A stretch of 64,000 bases of DNA from Dendrophyllia cribrosa. Lineage: Eukaryota; Cnidaria; Anthozoa; Scleractinia; Dendrophylliidae. The translations under genes were made by a program, and so were the position numbers. Under the pieces are notes generated by a model that worked only from the letters and a program-made list of their open reading frames with translations, ran no database searches and was not told the origin of the DNA. Positions 13,301-22,300 of this stretch are shown here, in pieces; the stretch's first letter is position 1, and each line of letters opens with the position of its first letter. The DNA is taken from assembly GCA_024195265.1 (NCBI GenBank), contig JAJLRJ010000001.1:5524357-5588356 (forward strand), given 5' to 3'.

Positions 13301-16300
13301 TTAATTCATGAATATTAAAAGTCGTTCACTTAAACCTGCAGTTTATCAATCCGTCAAGCTAATTACAAACTCAACGTAGTGTTGCTTAAATATTTGGCAA
13401 ATTTTAAATAATCGAACCGCAGGAAGACAGCATTTTCGTCACTGAGCACCTACGCAAAACCATGCATACAGCCGCTTACAACTGCATTAATTTTTGGCGC
13501 CTTTCTTCTCGTGTTCCGCATACAATACACCTGGCGTTAATTGAGGTTTCTGATTGGTTGGCTTTTTATAAACCGCTTTCTGATTGGTCCCCGAGTTGTT
13601 TTGGGCTTGGTGAAGCAGGTGGCCAGATATGCAGTTGATCCTTCTGGAGGATAAACAATGAAGTCATTACGGAGATATATTGGTCTCGTGGTTATAAGCG
13701 AGCAAAGTTGATATGCATTTGCGAGAGCCAATGAGGTGCCTACGGCGCAGACATATGTCAACAAAACCCTACGAATCGTCCTGGTTTGAAAACATTTTTC
13801 GAAAAGTTTCACTGTCGATGTTTTACATTAATTCTAAGAAAAGGATGTAATGTTATTTTTCAAAGCAGGTTTTCGGTAACTTGCCCGATTTTGTAACTGG
13901 AGTAAAATCGCTGCTTCCTTCACGCTTTAGTGAATCTAAGATCGCAGCCGATTTGACATATTTTATTGCGGTGTTGGGTTTTCCTTCACGGTTGACTTGC
14001 TGTGAATCCAAAAAGATGAACGCACATTGAGCCATAGACAGCGCTCGCTTGGAAATTATCTTCACTTTTTAAGTTTTATATCCGGGCTTCGTTCTCTCAC
14101 CAAGGCAGCCGACCGGAAAATGAATCTAATCGAAAAATTACTTAGAAAATCCCCGCGGAATGGAGGTACGAGGAGATTTCTACGGGAGAGATTGCCCTGA
14201 ATATTTAATTTAACCAGCTAGAGCATGTGTTTGTAGCTTCCAACATCTGTTGATATTTTTGTCAAAGATCTTTGCTGATCTTAATGTCTGTTTTATTCTT
14301 ATTTTAGAGTTGGAAATCAAGGCACAGAAGGAAAATTTCGAGAAGCAGAGTTTCGCCATCAAGTCGGATGCAGAAGTTAAAATAGCGGAATTACAAGCCC
14401 TTTTAGAAGCCGAGCGAGATCGCTACAAAATCGAGGTAACTTGTATGTTTTGACGAACTTGGTCTTAAAAGCGCGCGAAACGAACGAAGCAAAAATAAAA
14501 AGCGTTTGCGTAATTTGTGATAGAAAACATTGAGTAGGGTACTTAGTTGCCACAAGAAAACTGGAGGATAGAAAAAAATAAAAATTAAACGGGGAACGAC
14601 GTCCACTTTGCCGGCGTAATTCTAAACAACTATTGAAGTACGCGGCTTTCAGTTAACCACGTTTCAGCCAGACATTTTTTATTTTCACTTGACACCATTT
14701 TTTTTATGGCCGGAAAAGAAGTGCAGTGAAAAATGCACTTCTTTGCCGCCTTAAATTCCCAGTTACTTAAAAAAAGCAGAATAACAATTAAGCGATTTAC
14801 GACTATTGCCAAATTTCTTGTTTTGCGGATTCACTTTAGTGAATTGTAATCTTAATTTCAAATAATTCGTCTTGGACTTAGTTTATCGTATTTTCGTCTT
14901 TTTCAGTTGCGCAAGTGTTAAGAGAAAAAGCATGGCCATGGCTTACCACAAAAAAAAAATGTTTTGTACTCTCCCGTTGTTTCTTTTATGTGATCCTGTC
15001 ATCTCCCGCCGATGCTTTGTTTGTGAGCCAACAGAACTGCGTTCCGATAGAAATCAGTTTGTAAGCAAATGGCAGCTGAATTGAATTGTGCGGGTAAAAC
15101 CTTTTGTGTCGAAGAAAGGGGCTTTGGGTCCGGTCAGAGACATGAGAAAAAACAGTTTATTTTCACGGATATAAATGTTTTTATAGCTGGGGTGGAGGTG
15201 TTTATACCAGAGGTATCAAAATATTAAGAAAATATAAATACGTACATGCAAATATTCAATGAAACTATTTTCAGTTGGCCGTGTGTGTTCAAATTCACTC
15301 TTGGCCCTCCTCTTAAGCTTTCTAATAGCCTGTGCACAAACGTCTCATATATTCCCTTCCTCGGGCTATTTTCCGGCGCCTTTATATTTTGACCATAAAA
15401 TCTGTCTGCTTTGTGATAAACTGCTAAAACAGACGTTTGTTTCTGTCTCTTGTTTAACCCGCGGATCAGAAGAACATTCACCAAATAAAAAAATAACCCT
15501 TGACTTGAAAGTGCTTTGGAGGGGAGACGGGTAGTTCCCTTCGGCAAGTTTATCCTCCTTCTCTCCTTCTTCCAATCTTCACTGTAAGTTGTCAGCCTGT
15601 TTACTTGACCCTGTTATCGAAGTTTTCGTTTCTGTTGCTGTCATACTTTCAGCCAACTCAGGCTTCAACGGACGCATTCTGATTTGGAATCGGTAATAGA
15701 GCCGGTGACGTTCAGAGCCTGTAAGAGCAGGTGTTATTTTTCAGAAAATGGCAGTGTGGTAGTTTACAATGGAGTTACTGTTGCACATGCACAGATTTAC
15801 ATCATTATATTACTGCCCTACAACAGTTTTACCGATGAAAAGTTTGTTTTCTCTCAAACGGGTGAATTTCTATATCGCTGTTGGCAATCTCTGGTGTTTC
15901 TGGATTTGAAATTTAAATGACAATTAGTAAACTCCACCCTACCAACCACACCGTCAATATGACCACCTTGGTATTGCTGTCACCGTTTTTTGGCCCAAAG
16001 GAAAGAACATCAACCCAGACATTTTCTGTATCTCTGAAACGCCGGTTGAACCGACCACCCCGTTAATATTGGCACAGTCATTATGTTCCGTTGGTGGCTA
16101 CGCATATATGTTATAACGAGCTTCTACTGTAGTCAAATTCAAGAACCAGATGAAAAAAAGTAAGATCGCATGTAACAAAGCAAAAAAAAAAATTGAACCA
16201 AAACCGCTTTTGGAAAGAAAGAGGTAAAGTAAACAAACGCTGCGCTGCTAAAAGTAGAGGATATTTCTTCCCTTTTCACTGCAAAACGTCGCACAATTTT

Positions 16301-19300
16301 TCGCCGGGGGTCAAACCCATCTGTCTCAAGTACAGTTTGTTTTCCAACTTGTCGCGCAGCAGGCAATTTCAAAACGCGACTAGCGTCGTATGCTGACTAT
16401 AACTACCAAGAGTCAAGAACCAGATAATGAACAGTAAGATTGTAACATAGCGATATTGAACCAATATCGCTTTTGGGCTGCCAAAAAGTAAAATCACGCT
16501 ACGTTGCGAGTCAAAAGTAGAGGATATTTCTTCCCATTAATATTTTTCCTACAAAACGTCTCACAATTTTTCACCGCGAGCTGTAAGCTACCAAAAGTTA
16601 CCAAAAGTAGAGAATATTTCTTTCCCATTTCCTTGCAAACGTCTCACAGTGTGTCTATAGTAAGCACAATTTGTTTGCCAACTTGTCGCGCATGCAATAG
16701 ACCTTTGAAAATGCGATGACATTGTTTGACTTCAACTACCAAAATTAATTTTTCTTTGAATCCCAGTGGGCTTTTAGAACAAAGGGATACACTTTTTTCA
16801 TCCTTTTATTTGAAAATGTAGTGTTGCGTTGGTGGGCATGTCAAACATTACAATTTGGTTTAAACTTAATTGATAATAGATAAAATTGGCCAACATTAAA
16901 TGATTCAAAAGCTGATTCGAGTGCTCGCCATTCGTCAGATCGTGAGCCCGCTCGAAACGTTAGGTCTCGAATCCTTTACGTTGGCTAATTTACATAATCA
17001 ACTCAGTTTATACCAAATTAGATTGTTTTATAACAAAAGGCCTAGTTAGTATTCATGAGAAGAAAAAAGGCGAAAGAACCTGATAGTTGTGGTGAGGTGA
17101 CGCTGTTATGAAAAACGGCTTGTTGCACTGCGTAGCATGTTGCTTCGTGTAACACATCATTAACTTAACCACGATTTGGTATCCTTGTTTTTTATAGACT
17201 CAAAATCTTCAGAGAGAGAACGAGAATCTAGCAAAGACGCTCTTTGACGAGAGAAGCCAGAGACATGTTCTTGAAGGAATGCACCATGCATCTTTAGAGG
17301 CGGCGGTACTCATAGAGCGGCAGCGTGTACTAAGCAACGAGGAGCGAGAAAAACGACGCCTGAAACACGCTCTGGATGAAGAAAAAAGACGCTCGTGGAC
17401 GATAGAACAGCGCACGAAAGAAGAATACGAGAGGGCGCTCGCGGACGAGAAGAGACGCTCGCAAATGTTGAAGCAAATTGAACAAGAAAAACTTGAGAAA
17501 ACACTGGAAGAAGAGAAACAGCGAATTATTGAGTTAGAAGAGAGCTTGGTTAAGTCTCCAAGCCACGAGCGGTACACGCAAACTAATACCATGCTCGACG
17601 AGACGGAGTTCCCTCGCTTGCCACCAGGAGCGAATCAAATCGAGACACTTTACAATGTTCTAATGGCCGAGATAATGTCGCTACAACTGCTTTATCAAAT
17701 GCAGGATTTGTCTCAAGCTTGTGGCGCTGACGATCCGCAGTCACGTGACAGCGGCTGCGCAGAGTACGAGGATGACGTTATTCATTCTGTAAGCTCGAGC
17801 GTTTTAGAAAAGGGAGGATTGGTTTTGAATAATTTGCGAGGAAGGCAGCGAGGCGAAAGAAGGTTTACTATAACGAGTACCGACTCTTTACGAGAATTAT
17901 ATCTTCTTCAGTTCCCTTCATCTGCCAAGCTTTCCGACGAATCGCAAAAAACCGGCTCGGTTCCCATCATTCCATTAAAAAGCTCATTCTTAGAGCTGCA
18001 CTCCGATTCAAAGAAAAGCTTTTCATCGATGGACTTGGAAGATCAAAGAGGGCATAGTGGGACATCCAGCTCAAGCATGGAGTCTTTCTTAGAGGAAGAA
18101 CTGCTGAGCCCGCGGCGCCAACGACCCAGTGACAGCGGCTGCAGCAGTCAACATAGTGACTTTGAACACTCGCCTGGAACCAGTAAGAGAAGCCAGCCAA
18201 TTGATATCACGGGATGTAGTCAAGCTAACACTTGCCCTTCCAAGCGTACCGCGTGCGTGCCACTGGCGGAGGAGGAGGATGAAGATTTGGACTTTTTCAA
18301 TGACTTTGGTGAGCCTGACGAGATTCAATCAGTGAAAAATAAAGTCGTTTACTTGGAAAATGACTTGTGTCGCTTGAAGACCGAGCTTGACTCGGAGACG
18401 GTTAATTTCTTCTCTGAAGTGTTTGGAGTGGAAGTGCCCTTTCTTCGGGAAAAAGGTTAGTATCATTTTCAGCTAGTTGGTTACCCGCGCTGGGTTTTGG
18501 CCCAGAGGCATCATCTGGCTACAGTAGTCAGTACAGGTCCTCTTATTTGTGTCTCACGCGAAGCCGCGAGTTATATCCCTTTAGCTCGCGGGTTTATCGC
18601 TCGAACACGACACTCGCTGGACTCCCAAATATAGCATAGGCTGCTCGCAAGCTAATAGTCAATTACCAACAGCACTAAAACATAATAACCTCTGACTCCC
18701 GGTGTAGTTCAGTCAACTCTTCAGGTCTTATGGTGGAATCCTTACATGTGAATTCTCAAATTTTTGTTAATTCTATCAAGTGGAAATTTTTAACTCGACC
18801 ATATTTCATTTTGTACTTTAGTACTGTTTGGCTCCACTCCCTCAATACGTTTTACGAACGAACCTTTGCAGGAAGATCCTGACCATAACCAAGAGAAAAT
18901 GATCTAAGAAAAGAGAACCCCGTGCCCCTGATAATTATTTTCAATCTAATATTAGCTTGCGCCCATGCTGTTAAGTTTATTTGCATTCTCGCTCCCATGA
19001 CCGCACGGTCTCAATTCCACAGAGATCAGATATCATATATCATAGAGCAGTTTTCAATTGAGTGTCGAAAGTAATTACACAATTGCTTTGGTTTTGCATT
19101 GCTACGCTTTGTGATTGGCTAAAAAATCTCGCGCCACTTTTTCGACCAATCAGAAGTAAAACCAAAACCAATCGTGACTTGCTCGCACGCGTTTTCACGC
19201 GCTTGGCGCCCGCGACATGTAATTGCTTCGAGCTCTGATTGGTTTATTGGATTGTTTACGACTGCTGTGATTGGTCAGAGTAATTGCTTTGGTTTTGGTT

Positions 19301-22300
19301 TTACGACACTCAATTGAAAACTGCTCTATAGCTCTCATCATTGTTGGAGGTATTGCTTTGCTTGTTCAGCGAAGGGAAATCGCGTGTTGTGTGAAAGGCT
19401 GTGAAAATCAACAAACCCGTCAACTTACATGACGTCATTCAAACTGACCAATCACGTGTCGGCCTTAGAATGACCACGCAGTAAGACACTGAACTTATAA
19501 TAGATCAAAAATAATTTTCATTGGTAGAGGCCCATCTTATGGGGAATCTGTTCTCTTGAATTATTTTCCCTTGCCATAACGTAAGGTGTTGCGGATCTGA
19601 TAGTTTTTTTCTTTGTTCTTTCTTCCAGAGTTGTCACGTGTTATGAGGCGTTTGTTTGAAGGTGTCAAAGAAAAGCTGCTCTATAGAATATGCGCATGCG
19701 CAGGTGAGTTTTGTAATGAAACCAACGGAAAGTTATCTCTTCTGCTAAATCACAGAAACAAATTAGTGTGTCGACATTATGAATCAAGTAGAACTCGAAA
19801 AAAATATATACAACCTGTACCAAGCATAGATAGGAAAATGTGTTCAGTGGCTTGTGAACGATGCATTAATTGTCACCTGATTAGCGCGCCAACGTGCAAT
19901 TCTTCCCCATGCACTGTACCTCAGTGAAAATAGCAACCCGTTGGAGCAATCTACACTACTTACCCTCCCCCCCCTCCCCCCACCACCACCCCCTAATATG
20001 ACAAGTTTGTCACGCCGAAGATATTTACGATCCATCCATGAAGTTTTCGGCGTGATTTCGACAGCGTCACCTAGATCAAAAGGCCAAGCCTTTCAATATG
20101 AGCACGTGGTAATTCCTTTTCTGTTTGACATTACAGATGAGAACAATCATACAGAAGAACGTGAACAAGATCTGGACCTCACCTCTCCCCTGCTAGAAGA
20201 AGCTGTGAACTTGTTGCTGGTTAACAAGACAGTAATGAGCTGTATACTTGTTTTACAAAACAGACGGGGCACGGAGAAGATTCAAGAATCCACCAGGACG
20301 GAGTTACCCACAGTTATTCATATCCCTTCAAAGGTGGGTTCCTTTTTATCTCGTCAATACGCGAAGCTTTGAACGAGATATAGTATACGGGAACAGATAT
20401 GCAAATTTTTACTAGTTCCATCATGTGTAGTCTTTTTTTAATTCCCCAGTGTGATTATGTCATCCAGTTAGAGCCCTTTGATTTGAGTTCTTCGAAACTT
20501 TAATAAACCTTGAATAAAACCATTTTTTGTAATAACTTTCCCGTGAATAGTCGGATAGATAGGAGACTTTAGGAACGAGGTTGCTGAATAACTCTTTGTT
20601 TAACATTGCCGATATGTTTTAAGTTTGCCATTTCCTTTTGGAACAAACCAGAAGGTGGCAAACGTAGGCGACTTTTTGACAAGACACAATGATTTACTCT
20701 GTTACTTAGGCCCGCTGAAATAGCTTGACTTCTACAAGCCCATTTATTGGTCGAGAAATTGTAGTTCGTTATAAAACAAGACTGATTATGGAAACAAATC
20801 GTCCACGTAAACAAATGAATGGGGTTAGTTTCTAGAGAAACTGTGGTGCTGCGTCGGTGGGGGGATGAAACACGAGAATTTAGTTTTATCGACTGAGTCG
20901 ATAAGGTAAATTGACCACCGTAAAAAGATTCAAATAGCTGACGTTTCGAGCGCTAGCCCTTCGTCGGAGCGAATCAAGGAATTGTGGGTAGTGTGTGGTT
21001 TTATATAGTAAGCGGTGGAGCTACGCTATTGGTGGAAATAAGATAACTTACGATTTCCTGGCGTAGCTCCTTGGTGAGTGTCTTGGGGTTAGGCATCGTT
21101 GTCTTCGGTTCGTTCGGTGAGAAAGCTGTTGAGTAAGAAATATTGATGTAAAAAGTTAATGGTCGCAGCGAATAAACAACAAATGAATGGGGTTAGTTTC
21201 TAGAGAAACTGTGGTGCTGCGTCGGTGGGGGGATGAAACACGAGAATTTAGTTTTATCGACTGAGTCGATAAGGTAAATTGACCACCGTAAAAAGATTCA
21301 AATAGCTGACGTTTCGAGCGCTAGCCCTTCGTCGGAGCGAATCAAGGAATTGTGGGTAGTGTGTGGTTTTATATAGTAAGCGGTGGAGCTACGCTATTGG
21401 TGGAAATAAGACACTCACCAAGGAGCTACGCCAGGAAATCGTAAGTTATCTTATTTCCACCAATAGCGTAGCTCCACCGCTTACTATATAAAACCACACA
21501 CTACCCACAATTCCTTGATTCGCTCCGACGAAGGGCTAGCGCTCGAAACGTCAGCTATTTGAATCTTTTTACGGTGGTCAATTTACCTTATCGACTCAGT
21601 CGATAAAACTAAATTCTCGTGTTTCATCCCCCCACCGACGCAGCACCACAGTTTCTCTAGAAACTAACCCCATTCATTTGTTGTTTATTCGCTGCGACCA
21701 TTAACTTTTTACATCAATATTTCTTACTCAACAGCTTTCTCACCGAACGAACCGAAGACAACGATGCCTAACCCCAAGACACTCACCAAGGAGCTACGCC
21801 AGGAAATCGTAAGTTATCTTATTTCCACCAATAGCGTAGCTCCACCGCTTACTATATAAAACCACACACTACCCACAATTCCTTGATTCGCTCCGACGAA
21901 GGGCTAGCGCTCGAAACGTCAGCTATTTGAATCTTTTTACGGTGGTCAATTTACCTTATCGACTCAGTCGATAAAACTAAATTCTCGTGGTCCACGTAAA
22001 CAGTCTGACTCGTTTGCTGGCCATGTGCGACAAAAATAACAATAAATTAAATTTGTTTTTTTTATTTATTTTAATCATGTTAATTGCCACTTTTTTAACA
22101 TCTCTATGAATTTCATACCTATTTATAGGTTAATCAACAAACTCAAACAGACACTGAACCAATACGATCACTGAGAAGACGAATTAGAAAAGGTAACTAC
22201 ATCTGTACATTAATATTTGTGATAATCACTGTGATATAGCTGTAAGTCCAGTGGAACCTTCGCTTAGCCGGGGACCGTAAAACTGTTCTCCTCTGAATGT

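Larger units (their letters stand above)
14436..17197 (+). other. Kinesin intron 15 with transposon fragments
   Basis: The right end of a pogo/Tc1-like element is visible at about 16112-16134 (GTTATAACGAGCTTCTACTG, ending at TA); its left end is not found. A roughly 300-bp tandem duplication (16130-16728) and a degenerate copy of the GAAACGT inverted-repeat family (16880-17010) follow. The region 14440-15900 shows no recognisable feature. Confidence 0.6.

Noticed and set aside
20041..20100. Kinesin exon 18 starting further upstream (about 19998)
   Set aside because: The ACAAG|TTTG acceptor would require phase 2, while the preceding exon leaves one base; 20065 keeps the frame.
20801..22002. 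CRISPR array
   Set aside because: The repeats are 368-bp units and their inversions without spacers, in a eukaryotic intron.
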